From NCBI GenBank assembly GCA_050248955.1, contig JBFWRK010000005.1, forward strand, positions 124,001 through 188,000: a stretch of DNA of 64,000 bases. Direction: 5' to 3'. The translations under genes and the position numbers were made by a program. This document shows positions 53,510-62,220 of the stretch, piece after piece. The notes below the pieces were generated by a model. The model worked only from the letters and a program-made list of their open reading frames with translations, was not told where the DNA came from and did not search any database. The stretch comes from JBFWRK01 sp050248955. Lineage in GTDB: Bacteria; Actinomycetota; Acidimicrobiia; Acidimicrobiales; Ilumatobacteraceae. The number at the start of each line of letters is the position of its first letter. Within the stretch, counting starts at the first letter, position 1.

Positions 53510-54375
53510 GACGGCTCCTTCGCGCCGAACAGGCCGTTCGGGCGCACCACGAGGAACCCGAGGAACACGAGGTGGCCGATGAGCTGCTTCCAACCCGGTT
53601 CGATCTCCGCGCCGATCGTCTGCGCGACGCCGAGGATCACGCCGCCGGCGAGCGTGCCCCACAGCGAGCCGAGACCACCGATCACCACCGCTTCGAAGGC
53701 GTAGATCAGGAGCAGTGGTCCGTCGGCAGGCGCGAACTGGGTCTGGGCGCCGTTGAACACGCCGGCGAGTGCGATCGTCGCTCCGGCGAGCCCGAGCGCG
53801 ACCGCGTAGATCACGCGGTTGTCGATGCCCATCAGCTGCGCCGCCTCGGGATCGTCGCTCGTGGCTCGGAACGCCTGCCCCAGTCGGGTGCGGGCGAGGA
53901 ACAACGACAGCGCGCCGAGGACCGCGATCGCGACCGCGAAGCGCAGCAACGGGAACCAGCCGATCGCGACGTCGTCGGTGATCCGGATCGACGCGGTCGA
54001 GATGCTGCCTGGGTGCAGCCCGCGCGGGGTGGGCGAGTAGATCCTGAGCAGCAGGTTCTGGATCGCGATCGACAGCCCGAACGTCGCGACGATCTGGTAC
54101 GAGGGGTCGACGCCGACGAGCCGGTCGAACGCGACCCGTTGGAGCAGCCAACCGCCCGCGAACCCGAGCGGCACCACGAGCACGAGCAGCACCAAGGGGT
54201 TCCAGCCGATCGCGAGCACGAGCGTCGAGCACACGAACGCGGCGGCCACGGCCATGTCGCCGTGGCCGAGGTTGATGATCTTCATCACCCCGAACGCGAG
54301 CGACAACCCGGTCGCGTACAGGGCGTAGAGGCCACCGACGAGCACACCCGAGATCAACGCGTTCACCCAATTCAC
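53506..54375 (-). CDS. livH: ABC transporter permease, LivH type
   Basis: A 289-residue membrane protein with eight or so segments and the LivH motif LSLAFGVMKIINLGHGDM; the cytoplasmic coupling loop is RTRLGQAFRATSDDPEAAQL. It pairs with the LivM-type permease to form the channel. The GTG start at 54375 overlaps the LivF-type stop by 4 nt and sits right before the first membrane helix (WVNALISGVLVGGLYALYA). Confidence 0.88.
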   Translation of the reverse strand: MNWVNALISGVLVGGLYALYATGLSLAFGVMKIINLGHGDMAVAAAFVCSTLVLAIGWNPLVLLVLVVPLGFAGGWLLQRVAFDRLVGVDPSYQIVATFGLSIAIQNLLLRIYSPTPRGLHPGSISTASIRITDDVAIGWFPLLRFAVAIAVLGALSLFLARTRLGQAFRATSDDPEAAQLMGIDNRVIYAVALGLAGATIALAGVFNGAQTQFAPADGPLLLIYAFEAVVIGGLGSLWGTLAGGVILGVAQTIGAEIEPGWKQLIGHLVFLGFLVVRPNGLFGAKEPS

Positions 54376-55127
54376 GGCTCGACCTCGATGGCGGTCGCGG
54401 CGCCGGCGCGATCGCCGCGCTCGGCGCCGTCGAGCCCGAAGTACGCCGCGGTGATCGCTTCGCGCTGGAGCTCCGCAGGTCGCCCGGCGAGCGAGACCCG
54501 GCCTTCGAGCAGGCAGGAGACGTGGTCGGCGGCGGCGAGCGCCTGGCCGATGTCCTGCTCGACGACGACGAGCGTCGTTCCCGCCTCGCGGATCCTCGGC
54601 AGCGCGCCGTACAGCTGCTTCACCACCACAGGTGCGAGGCCGAGCGACACCTCGTCGAGGAGGAGCAGCCGTGGATTGCTCATCAACCCGCGTCCGATCG
54701 CGAGCGCCTGCTGCTCGCCACCGGAGAGTCGGGCGGCCCAGCGCGACATCAGTCGTTCGAGCAGCGGGAACGTGCTCAGCACCAGGTCCTCGTCCCACGG
54801 TCCGGAACGGGAGCGGTAGGCGCCGATGCGCAGGTTCTCCGCAACCGTCAGGCTCGGGAAGATCCGCCGACCTTCCGGGACGAGCGCGATGCCGAGCGCG
54901 ACGCGGTCGTGGGCCGCCATGCTGCCCAGCGATCGTCCGTCGAAGCGGATCTCGCCGGAGCGCACCGGCAGCAGGCCGGCGATCGCCTTCATCAGCGTCG
55001 ACTTCCCGGCGCCGTTGGCACCGATGATCGCCGCGGTCTCACCCACTGCGACGGAGACGGAGACGTCGAACAGCGCCTGGAAGTCGCCGTAGCCGGCGCC
55101 GACGTGGTCGATCTCGAGCAGCGTCAT
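54372..55127 (-). CDS. livF: ABC transporter ATP-binding protein, LivF type
   Basis: A 251-residue ATPase with Walker A GANGAGKSTLMKA, signature LSGGEQQALAIGR, and Walker B RLLLLDEVSLGLAP. The compact size and the DRVALGIALVPEGRRIF segment are LivF-like. It works with the LivG-type ATPase as a heterodimer on the LivH/LivM permeases. Its start overlaps the LivG-type stop by 4 nt. Confidence 0.9.
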   Translation of the reverse strand: MTLLEIDHVGAGYGDFQALFDVSVSVAVGETAAIIGANGAGKSTLMKAIAGLLPVRSGEIRFDGRSLGSMAAHDRVALGIALVPEGRRIFPSLTVAENLRIGAYRSRSGPWDEDLVLSTFPLLERLMSRWAARLSGGEQQALAIGRGLMSNPRLLLLDEVSLGLAPVVVKQLYGALPRIREAGTTLVVVEQDIGQALAAADHVSCLLEGRVSLAGRPAELQREAITAAYFGLDGAERGDRAGAATAIEVEP

Positions 55128-55855
55128 TCGAGCTCACCACCCAGGTACACGTTGCGCACGGCTTCCGAGGCCATGACCTCGTGTGGGTCACCCTCGACGA
55201 GCAGCCGGCCGTAGTCCATGGCGAGCATCCGGTCGACGACGCTGAGCAGCGCATGCACGATGTGCTCGATCCAGATGATCGAGACACCGTCGCGGTGGAT
55301 CGACTTCACGGTGTCGACCAGTTCGCTCACCTCCGCCTCGGTGAGCCCGCCGGCGATCTCGTCGAGGAGCAGCACCGACGGGCCGGTCGCCAGCGCGCGG
55401 GCGAGCTCGAGCCGCTTGCGCTGGAGCAGCGTGAGCTCGCCGGCGCGCACGTTCGCCCGGTCGAGCATGCCCGCCCGCTCGAGCGCGTGCACCGCCGCGT
55501 CGATCGCCTCGCCCCGCCGGAGGCGCCCTCCGTAGGACGCTCCGACGAGGACGTTCTCGAACGCGCTGAGCCCCTCGAACGGGCGCGGCACCTGCGCGGT
55601 GCGGCCGATGCCGAGCCGGCAGCGTCGGTGCGACCCGAGCGGCGTCACGTTCTCGCCGGCGAAGCGCACCGACCCGGTCGTCGGCTGCAGGTCGCCGGCG
55701 ACGAGGTTCAGCGTCGTCGTCTTGCCCGCGCCGTTCGGCCCGACGACGCCCAGCGCCTCGCCCGGTGCGAGCGAGAAGCTGAGGTCGTCGATGACCAGGA
55801 GGTTGCCGAAGCGCTTGGACAGGCCGGTGACTTCGACGATCGGACGGTCGGTCAT
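55124..55855 (-). CDS. livG: ABC transporter ATP-binding protein, LivG type
   Basis: A 243-residue ATPase with Walker A GPNGAGKTTTLNL, the LivG-typical GIGRTAQVPRPFEGLSAFEN, signature LTLLQRKRLELAR (a degenerate form of LSGGQ, usual substitution noted in some LivG proteins), and Walker B VLLLDEIAGGL. The ATG at 55855 matches the family start (MTDRPIVEVTGLSKRFG). It lies 19 nt after the binding-protein gene. Confidence 0.88.
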   Translation of the reverse strand: MTDRPIVEVTGLSKRFGNLLVIDDLSFSLAPGEALGVVGPNGAGKTTTLNLVAGDLQPTTGSVRFAGENVTPLGSHRRCRLGIGRTAQVPRPFEGLSAFENVLVGASYGGRLRRGEAIDAAVHALERAGMLDRANVRAGELTLLQRKRLELARALATGPSVLLLDEIAGGLTEAEVSELVDTVKSIHRDGVSIIWIEHIVHALLSVVDRMLAMDYGRLLVEGDPHEVMASEAVRNVYLGGELE

Positions 55856-55874
55856 CTGCTGGTCGTTGCTCCGA

Positions 55875-57356
55875 TCAGGCGATCGGCTCGATCGTCCCGC
55901 CGGTCGGGACGTCCGGGTTGCCGGTGTTGTCGACGATGACGAGGTCGTAGCCCGTCGGCGTGTCGGCGGCGCGCCACTGCCCGCCGACGAGCTTCGTCTT
56001 GGCGACGTTCGGGACCGGTGTGCCGGACGTCCAGTCGACGGTGCCGATGATCGTGTCGACCTTGAGCCCCGGCAGCGCATCGCGCACGGCCTCCTTCTCG
56101 GCGCTGCCTGCGGCGACGAGCGCAGCGACGGCCACTTCGAACAGCGCGTGCGCGAAGCCGATCGGCTGGGTCCACTGCTTGCCGGTGTCCGCCGTGTACG
56201 CGTCGGCCAGTTCCTGCGCGCTGACGCCCACCAGCGAGCTCGAGTACGGATGACTCGGGCTCCACCACACCTCGCTCGTGAGCCCGATGCCGTCGTCGCC
56301 GAGCGCCTGGAGCGACTCGGGGAAGAGGATCGCCTTGGCGATCGACGCTGCCTTCGGGACGAAGCCCTGCTGCTTTGCCTGACGCCAGAACGTCGGGAAG
56401 TCGGGCGGGATGACGACGCCCGTGACGAGCTCGCAGCCGGCGTCCTTGAACGCGTTGATCTGCGCGGTGAAGTCCTGGTTGCCGTTCTCGTAGCGGCCGG
56501 GGTCGACGACCGTGTAGCCCAGCTCGGCCATCGGCTTCGGCAGTCCGAGCTCGCTGTCGCCCCAGGCGTTGCCGTCGCCGTCGTTCGGGAACAGGCCACC
56601 GACCTGCTTGTTCGTCTCCAGCTGGTCCCACATCGCCGTGAAGGCGGCGATGACGTCCTCGAGCCCCCAGAAGAAGTGGTACGTCCACTCGAACTGGCTC
56701 TCGCCGGGTGCGCCGCCACGACCGATGAACCACGGTTGCCACGGCGCGAGGCTCGAGATGCACGGGATGGCGTTCGCCTCGCACTGGTCCGACACCGGGT
56801 TGGTCGTCTCGGGCGTGTTGCCGACGAGCATCAGGTCGACCTGGTCCTCGTTGATCAGCTCGAGCGCGACGGACGCCGCGGTGTCGGGAACGGACTCGCT
56901 GTCCTTGCGGATGATCTCGACCGTGTAGGACGACCCGCCGAGCATCAGGCCGTCGGCGAGGAACGCTTCGATGCCGGCGATGATGAAGTCGTCGGCGGCG
57001 GCGAACGAAGCCAGCGGGCCGGTCGAGGGCGAGACCCACCCGATCTTGATCGTGCCGTCGCCGCCTCCTCCACCGATGATCCCCTCCGGTGCAGCGGTCG
57101 TCGCGGCCCCGCCGGCCGTGGTGTCGGCGCCGCCGGCGGTCGTCTCCGCTGCGGCGGCCGTCGTCACCGGGGCATCGGTGCCGGCCGGCTCGGTGCCGGC
57201 GGAGTCGTCGTCGTCGCCCTTGCCGCAGGCGGCGAGCACGGCGGCGACGAGCGCGGAGCCGCCCAGCGCCCCGACGAACTTGCGCCGCCCGAGCCGGTGC
57301 GCCGACCAGTTCAGGATGTCGATGCCGGGCTCGCGCCCGGACGGGTTGTTGCTCAT
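55875..57356 (-). CDS. ABC transporter substrate-binding lipoprotein (LivK type)
   Basis: A 493-residue exported binding protein. The N-terminus has a twin-arginine-like motif (RLGRRKFVGALGG) and a lipobox ending at Cys44 (VLAACGKG), so it is probably a Tat-exported lipoprotein. A long Thr/Ala-rich spacer follows, then a periplasmic binding fold (IKIGWVSPSTGPLASFAAAD). It delivers the ligand to the Liv-type permease; the operon suggests an aromatic ligand. It overlaps the maleylacetate reductase stop by 4 nt. Confidence 0.85.
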   Translation of the reverse strand: MSNNPSGREPGIDILNWSAHRLGRRKFVGALGGSALVAAVLAACGKGDDDDSAGTEPAGTDAPVTTAAAAETTAGGADTTAGGAATTAAPEGIIGGGGGDGTIKIGWVSPSTGPLASFAAADDFIIAGIEAFLADGLMLGGSSYTVEIIRKDSESVPDTAASVALELINEDQVDLMLVGNTPETTNPVSDQCEANAIPCISSLAPWQPWFIGRGGAPGESQFEWTYHFFWGLEDVIAAFTAMWDQLETNKQVGGLFPNDGDGNAWGDSELGLPKPMAELGYTVVDPGRYENGNQDFTAQINAFKDAGCELVTGVVIPPDFPTFWRQAKQQGFVPKAASIAKAILFPESLQALGDDGIGLTSEVWWSPSHPYSSSLVGVSAQELADAYTADTGKQWTQPIGFAHALFEVAVAALVAAGSAEKEAVRDALPGLKVDTIIGTVDWTSGTPVPNVAKTKLVGGQWRAADTPTGYDLVIVDNTGNPDVPTGGTIEPIA

Positions 57357-58456
57357 GGTGCCCCCTCGTGTGCTGTGCTGGTGTGTTCGCCGATCGAAGG
57401 CCGGACGCCGGCGTGGGCGCGCTCGAGGATCCCGAGCAGGTCGGCCTCGTCGACCGGACGTGGATTGACGGTGATCTCGGCTGCGGCCCGTTCGGCCGCT
57501 TCGGGCAGGTCGCGCTCGGTCAGGCCGAGGGCGGCGAGCGATGTCGGGACGCCGGCCCGCTCGGCAAGGTCCCACAGCGCGGTGGCGGGGTCGGCGTCGC
57601 GGTCGCCCAGCGCGTCAGCGAGCCGGATCATCAGTGCCGGCACGGTCGGACCGTTGAACGCGACCGCGTGCGGCAGCACGACGGAGTGGGTGTCCGCGTG
57701 CACCAGCCCGAACGTGCCGCCGAGCACGTGGGTGAGCTTGTGGTGCAAACCGGCGGATGTGCTCGCCAACGCGATGCCAGAGAGGTACGCGCCGTACTGG
57801 AGGCCCGCCCGTGCCTCGACATCGGCGGGAGTCGTCATCGCCGCGGCGAGCGATCCGGCGATCGCCCTGACGCCTTCCAGCGCGAGCGCGGTGGTGACCG
57901 GGTTCGCTTCGGGCACCCACAGGGCCTCGATGCTGTGCGCGAGCGCGTTGAACGCGCTCGGACCGGTGACCTCTCGTGGCAGCCCGACCGTCAGCTCGGG
58001 GTCGTAGATCACGGTCTTCGGCAGGACGACGAGATCTCGTCCGGTCTGCTTGTGGCGATCGTCGGTGAGCCCGTAGATGGTGGTCTGCTCGCTGCCCGCG
58101 TAGGTCGTCGGAACGGCGAGGATCGGCAGCCCGTGCGACAGCGCGATCGCCTTCGCCAACCCGGTTGCAGAACCACCACCCATGCACACGACGGCGTCGG
58201 CCATGGTGGACGACACCGCAGCCCGCGCCCGCTCGGCGAGCTCGAGCGGCACGTGCTGTGCGACGTCGGTCCACCGCGTGGCGAGCCGGCCGTGGAGCGA
58301 CCGTTCGAGCTCGTCGCCCCACGCCTCGGCGCCGGCGTCGATGATCAGGAAGACCCGCGTCGCGCCGAGCCGCTCGACTTCGGCAGGCACCTCGGCGCGT
58401 CGACCGGCGCCGAAGACGACCCGCCCGGGAAGCGACTCGTGGACGAAGCGCAGCAT
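57353..58456 (-). CDS. Maleylacetate reductase
   Basis: A 367-residue iron-type alcohol dehydrogenase family protein. It begins MLRFVHESLPGRVVFGAGRR, typical of maleylacetate reductases, with cofactor motif CMGGGSATGLAKAIAL and metal/substrate-site histidines in FNALAHSIEALW and LHHKLTHVLGG. It should reduce maleylacetate to 3-oxoadipate with NAD(P)H. It sits between the CoA-transferase and transporter genes, overlapping the latter by 4 nt. Confidence 0.87.
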   Translation of the reverse strand: MLRFVHESLPGRVVFGAGRRAEVPAEVERLGATRVFLIIDAGAEAWGDELERSLHGRLATRWTDVAQHVPLELAERARAAVSSTMADAVVCMGGGSATGLAKAIALSHGLPILAVPTTYAGSEQTTIYGLTDDRHKQTGRDLVVLPKTVIYDPELTVGLPREVTGPSAFNALAHSIEALWVPEANPVTTALALEGVRAIAGSLAAAMTTPADVEARAGLQYGAYLSGIALASTSAGLHHKLTHVLGGTFGLVHADTHSVVLPHAVAFNGPTVPALMIRLADALGDRDADPATALWDLAERAGVPTSLAALGLTERDLPEAAERAAAEITVNPRPVDEADLLGILERAHAGVRPSIGEHTSTAHEGAP

Positions 58457-58457
58457 C

Positions 58458-59216
58458 TCAGGCCGCCTGCAGCAGGCGCAGCGACGACAGCTCGGTCGCG
58501 GAGGGCGCCTCGGTGGTGGCGAGGTCGTCCGCGACGTGCAGGTCCCAACCTGTCGCACGGCGAGCTTGCTCGAGCGTGACGCCGGGGTGGAGGTGGGTCT
58601 GGACGAGCTCGCAGGTGACTGGGTCCGATTGCAGGATGCCGAGATCGGTGATCACGAGATCCGGCCCGGCGCCACGCAGGCCGAGCGCCTCGCGGCTGCC
58701 CGGCCCGTCGCCGAAGCCGACGCTCGTGCGGAAGTCGCAGCTCTCCACGAACGTGCGCACCGACTGCCGCACGATCACGATCACCCGTCCGGCGAGTGCG
58801 GCGATCTCCGGCGCGCCTCCGGCGCCGGGCAGCCGGGTGCGGGGCGTGGCGTAGTCACCGATCACGGTGGAGTTGATGTTGCCGAACCTGTCGAGCTGCG
58901 CGGCGCCGAGGAACCCGACGTCCACCCGCCCGCCCTGCAGCCAGTAGGCGAAGATCTCGGGCACGGAGACGACGGCATCGGCCGTCTCCGCGAGCTCGCC
59001 GTCGCCGATCGAGAGCGGCAACCGGGTCGGCTTCGCGCCGATGCAACCGGACTCGTAGACGAGCACGCAACGGGGTGCGTGGAGCCGACGAGCGAGGTTC
59101 GCCGCCGTGCTCGGCAACCCGATGCCGACGAAGCACCGCGTTCGGTCCGTCAGCACCCGCGACGCGCAGACGATCATCATCTCGTCGCTGGAGTACTCGG
59201 CGCGGGCGAGGCTCAC
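58458..59216 (-). CDS. CoA-transferase beta subunit, likely 3-oxoadipate CoA-transferase
   Basis: A 252-residue class I CoA-transferase beta subunit. The catalytic Glu is expected in VLVYESGCIGAKP (the family E-x-G motif), after CFVGIGLPSTAANLARRL. With the alpha subunit it should convert 3-oxoadipate to 3-oxoadipyl-CoA. Sizes fit CatI/CatJ enzymes, but also IpdA/IpdB ring hydrolases, so pathway context decides. The GTG start overlaps the NTF2-like gene stop by 4 nt. Confidence 0.78.
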   Translation of the reverse strand: MSLARAEYSSDEMMIVCASRVLTDRTRCFVGIGLPSTAANLARRLHAPRCVLVYESGCIGAKPTRLPLSIGDGELAETADAVVSVPEIFAYWLQGGRVDVGFLGAAQLDRFGNINSTVIGDYATPRTRLPGAGGAPEIAALAGRVIVIVRQSVRTFVESCDFRTSVGFGDGPGSREALGLRGAGPDLVITDLGILQSDPVTCELVQTHLHPGVTLEQARRATGWDLHVADDLATTEAPSATELSSLRLLQAA

Positions 59217-59677
59217 TGCTGGCCGAGCCAGGGGTACCGGGCGGTGTCCGCGCCGGCGTAGTCCGGGTCGAGGTAGATGAAGCAGCGCTGGATGAGGAAG
59301 TCGCGCACCTCGAACACGTCGCACCACCGGCCGGCAGCCCAGTCGGGGACGCCGGCCCGCCAGGAGCCGCCCTCGTGCTCGCCGTGGCTCGTGCCCTCGC
59401 AGGCGAACAGGTCGGTACCGGTCATGATCCAGTTGAACTCGGCGTAGTGGTGCACGATCGAGCGGAGCGTCGCCCCGACGTCGCCGAACATCTTCCCGAT
59501 CTCGCCGTGGCCGGTGGCGACGCCCCACTTCGGGAACATCACCTGCGCATCACTGGCGAACAGATCGAGGATCGACCCGCCGGTGGACGTGACGCCCCCG
59601 TTGTCGAACGCCTTCAGGTACTCCAGCGCGACGCTCTTGCGCTGCTCATCGGTCATGGTCTGGTGGGCGACAGCCAT
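59213..59677 (-). CDS. NTF2-like (SnoaL-type) protein of unknown role
   Basis: A 154-residue single-domain protein of the NTF2/SnoaL cone fold: a first helix EQRKSVALEYLKAFDNGG, then LDLFASDAQVMFPKW and the closing strands ACEGTSHGEHEGG and GRWCDVFEVRDFLIQRCFIY. It may be a small isomerase, hydratase or binding protein acting on a pathway intermediate. It lies between the two CoA-transferase subunit genes, a place where an accessory enzyme is not expected from known hydroquinone pathways. Confidence 0.7.
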   Translation of the reverse strand: MAVAHQTMTDEQRKSVALEYLKAFDNGGVTSTGGSILDLFASDAQVMFPKWGVATGHGEIGKMFGDVGATLRSIVHHYAEFNWIMTGTDLFACEGTSHGEHEGGSWRAGVPDWAAGRWCDVFEVRDFLIQRCFIYLDPDYAGADTARYPWLGQQ

Positions 59678-59701
59678 CTCGCGCTCCTTGGGTATGGTTC
59701 G

Positions 59702-60568
59702 TCAGCTCGGGGTCGGCATCGGCTGGTCGAGTCCGACCGAGCGCCGGAACTCGGCCAGGTCGGCGGTGGCGAGGATGTGCTCCTCGATCCATGCGGTGAA
59801 GCTGCCGCGATCACGGGAGACGTCGTCCCACGCCTGGTAGAAGGGGTTGTCGCGCACGGAGTACCCCATCGCGTAGCTGGGGTGCGCGCCGCCGGGCACC
59901 TCGCACACCGAGTCGACGACCCACGACGGCAGGACGACAGAGCCCGGTCGCGGGACGAGCTCGTCGACGATCTCCTCGACCGTCACGATCGACCGTGCCG
60001 ACGCGAGCACCGCTTCCTTCTGGACGCCGATGATCCCCCAGAACGCGACGTTCCCGTCGCGGTCGGCCTGCTGCGCGTGGATGATCGAGACGTCGGGGTT
60101 GAGCGCGGGCACAGCGGTGAGGCGCTCACCGGTGAACGGGCACTCGATCGGCGCGATCGTGCGTGTGTGCTCGGGCAGGTCGGTGCCGACGTAGCCGCGC
60201 AGCACACCGAACGGGAGGCTCGACGCGCCTGCGACGTAGCGCACCGACATGCCGGCATGGCTGTGCTCTTCGATCTCGAGCGGTGCCGGCCACCCGTGCT
60301 CCACCGCGTCGCGGAAGCGATGCAGCGAACCGACGCCCGGGTTGCCGCCCCACGAGAACACGAGCTTCCGCGCGCATCCGGCGCCGATCATCTGGTCGTA
60401 GACGAGGTCGGGCGTCATCCGCACGAGCGTCAGGTCTCGGCGTCCCTGGCGGATGATCTCGTGCCCGGCAGCGTTCGGGATGAGGTGGGTGAAGCCCTCG
60501 AGGGCGACCGTGTCACCGTCGTGGACGTGGGTCGCGACAGCGGTGGCGAGCGACGAGATCGCCGCCAT
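59702..60568 (-). CDS. CoA-transferase alpha subunit, likely 3-oxoadipate CoA-transferase
   Basis: A 288-residue class I CoA-transferase alpha subunit (VHDGDTVALEGFTHLIPNAA at the start; VSIIHAQQADRDGNVAFWG; VEEIVDELVPRPGSVVLPSW). It pairs with the beta subunit encoded on the other side of the NTF2-like gene. Alpha/beta separation by another gene is unusual. The ATG directly follows the stop of the HapD-like gene (no gap). Confidence 0.78.
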   Translation of the reverse strand: MAAISSLATAVATHVHDGDTVALEGFTHLIPNAAGHEIIRQGRRDLTLVRMTPDLVYDQMIGAGCARKLVFSWGGNPGVGSLHRFRDAVEHGWPAPLEIEEHSHAGMSVRYVAGASSLPFGVLRGYVGTDLPEHTRTIAPIECPFTGERLTAVPALNPDVSIIHAQQADRDGNVAFWGIIGVQKEAVLASARSIVTVEEIVDELVPRPGSVVLPSWVVDSVCEVPGGAHPSYAMGYSVRDNPFYQAWDDVSRDRGSFTAWIEEHILATADLAEFRRSVGLDQPMPTPS

Positions 60569-61555
60569 TCAGAACTCCACCGGATAGACGCTCGCCTTCC
60601 CGGTGCGGATCAGTTCGGGCAACTCCGGCGAGGCGTTCTCCCAGACGAGGAGCATCGAACGCTTGGGGCTGTAGCCCTGGTGGCGGATGTCGCTCGGCAT
60701 CGCGGCGACGTCGCCGGCGCGCATCGTCACCTTGGCCCGAGCGGCGCCGGTGTCCCGGTCCTGCACGTCCCACACGATCTCGTCGGACAGTTGCAGGAAC
60801 CACTCGACGCGGTCGTTGCCGTGGACGATGGGGAGGATGTACTCCTCGGTGGTCGGGCAGTAGAGGCTGTTCTTGCAGACGCTCACGACCGACGGGTTCC
60901 ACGTGACGTCGGAGCGGCTGAGGTAGGCGAACAGGTTGAACGCCGCGACCTGGTCCTCGAAGCCCGGCTCGGCGTGGACCTCCGGCTCGTCCTGCGGCAC
61001 GTCGGCGAACATCCGGTTGATCGGATGCGTCGCATCGGTGCGGATGGCCTCGTCGCCCGGCACGCCGACCATGCGCGCCGCGGTGACCCGCCGGCGCGTG
61101 ACCGCGGCCGTGTTCGAGCCGGCCTTCGAGCCGAACGGCGTGGCGGTCTCGGCAGGGCTGGCGAACGGGTCGAAGCCGGCGATGGTCCAGTCGTCGAGGA
61201 TCGCCTTGAAGGTGTCGCGGATCAGTGGTGTCTCGTAGTTCTCGACGTGGTCGAGCTCGGCCTTGCGATATGCCTCGTTGAACCGCCCGGCGAACATGTC
61301 GACGGTGCCGTAGTGGTTGACGGTGCCGAAGACGTGGTCGAAGTTGACCGTCCCGTAGAAGAAGTCCCACGCCACGTCGCGCTGCAGCGCCCGCAGGAAC
61401 ATGTCGATGCTCATCACGTGGTAGCCGGTGGGCCAGCTGATGTGGGCGAAGAACTCGTCCCGTCGGAAGTGGAAGCCGCCGAGGTCGAACTCGCGGTAGC
61501 CCTCGGCGTTGGGTGCCGAGGAGGTCACGTCGCTCGTGGCGTCGTCGATGCTCAT
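60569..61555 (-). CDS. Hydroquinone dioxygenase large subunit (HapD type)
   Basis: A 328-residue protein close in size to the large subunit of hydroquinone 1,2-dioxygenase (HapD, about 339). The C-terminal cupin-like half (VEWFLQLSDEIVWDVQD, VTMRAGDVAAMPSDIRHQGY) and the Trp/Phe-rich N-terminus (GGFHFRRDEFFAHISWPTGY) fit that family. The enzyme opens hydroquinone to 4-hydroxymuconic semialdehyde using Fe(II) and O2. Family recognition is from memory plus the adjoining small subunit and downstream pathway genes. Confidence 0.75.
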   Translation of the reverse strand: MSIDDATSDVTSSAPNAEGYREFDLGGFHFRRDEFFAHISWPTGYHVMSIDMFLRALQRDVAWDFFYGTVNFDHVFGTVNHYGTVDMFAGRFNEAYRKAELDHVENYETPLIRDTFKAILDDWTIAGFDPFASPAETATPFGSKAGSNTAAVTRRRVTAARMVGVPGDEAIRTDATHPINRMFADVPQDEPEVHAEPGFEDQVAAFNLFAYLSRSDVTWNPSVVSVCKNSLYCPTTEEYILPIVHGNDRVEWFLQLSDEIVWDVQDRDTGAARAKVTMRAGDVAAMPSDIRHQGYSPKRSMLLVWENASPELPELIRTGKASVYPVEF

Positions 61556-61580
61556 GAGGTCTCCTTGGTGTCGTCTGCAG

Positions 61581-62075
61581 TCAGCTGAGGCAGATCTCGG
61601 CCCAGCGTTCGATCGTGTCGACGCCGACGATGGTCTGCAGGAGGATCACCGAAGCGGCGGGCGCCGAGAACCGGTACGCGGCATTCGCGGGCAGCAGTGC
61701 CATGTGGCCGCGGCGCAGGACGATGCGCCCCATCGGCCGGCCGTCGGGTTCTCCGGCGAGCGCGACGGAGCCGTCGCTTCCGGCGGCTGCTGCCGGCGTC
61801 GACAGCTCGACGAGCTCGACGGTGACCTCACCGTCGAGGCACAGCGGGAACTCGTCGTGGGCGCAGGAGCGCCACTCGCTCGTCCCCTCGGCGCGGATGA
61901 CCTCGAGCACGTACTGCATGTTCTTGGCGACGGCGATCTTCTCCCACGGCTTGGCGTGCGAAGCGACCTCGAAGACGTTCGAGAACACGTAGTGCTTCAC
62001 GTCGCCTGAGATGACGTCGACACCACCCTTGACGTAGTCGTCGAGCGATCCGAACCTCGTTACGTACACTCGCAT
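61581..62075 (-). CDS. Hydroquinone dioxygenase small subunit (HapC type)
   Basis: A 164-residue protein matching in length the small subunit of hydroquinone dioxygenase (HapC, about 168). It begins MRVYVTRFGSLDDYVKGGVD and contains a cupin-like core (HDEFPLCLDGEVTVELVEL; GHMALLPANAAYRFSA). First gene of the operon, 25 nt upstream of the large subunit. The ATG has a GGAGGGG site at good distance. Transcription should start from the repeat-containing region at 62130-62170. Confidence 0.75.
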   Translation of the reverse strand: MRVYVTRFGSLDDYVKGGVDVISGDVKHYVFSNVFEVASHAKPWEKIAVAKNMQYVLEVIRAEGTSEWRSCAHDEFPLCLDGEVTVELVELSTPAAAAGSDGSVALAGEPDGRPMGRIVLRRGHMALLPANAAYRFSAPAASVILLQTIVGVDTIERWAEICLS

Positions 62076-62130
62076 GCGCAGTCCCCTCCGCAATCCTGCT
62101 CCCCGTGAGCGGCCGACCCAACGCGTGCCT

Positions 62131-62165
62131 GTTCGTATCGTGAACGCGTTGTACGGGATGTGAAC
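62131..62165 (-). promoter_or_regulatory. Possible operator/promoter of the hydroquinone operon
   Basis: Two GTGAAC hexamers (62140-62145 and 62160-62165) are spaced exactly 20 bp apart, two helical turns, and GTTC at 62131 forms an inverted partner with the first. The minus-strand complement contains TTCACA as a possible -35. The arrangement suits a dimeric activator or repressor, but no regulator gene is encoded nearby. Confidence 0.4.
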
Positions 62166-62207
62166 ATTCTGCGGCCGCGTGCGCGAACGTGTCAAGTGGC
62201 GACCTCG

Positions 62208-62213
62208 TAGCAT
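62208..62213 (+). promoter_or_regulatory. -10 box (TAGCAT) of the VWA protein gene
   Basis: A TANNNT hexamer lies exactly 7 nt before the ATG at 62221 and supports that start. Confidence 0.5.
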
Positions 62214-62220
62214 TCGGCGC

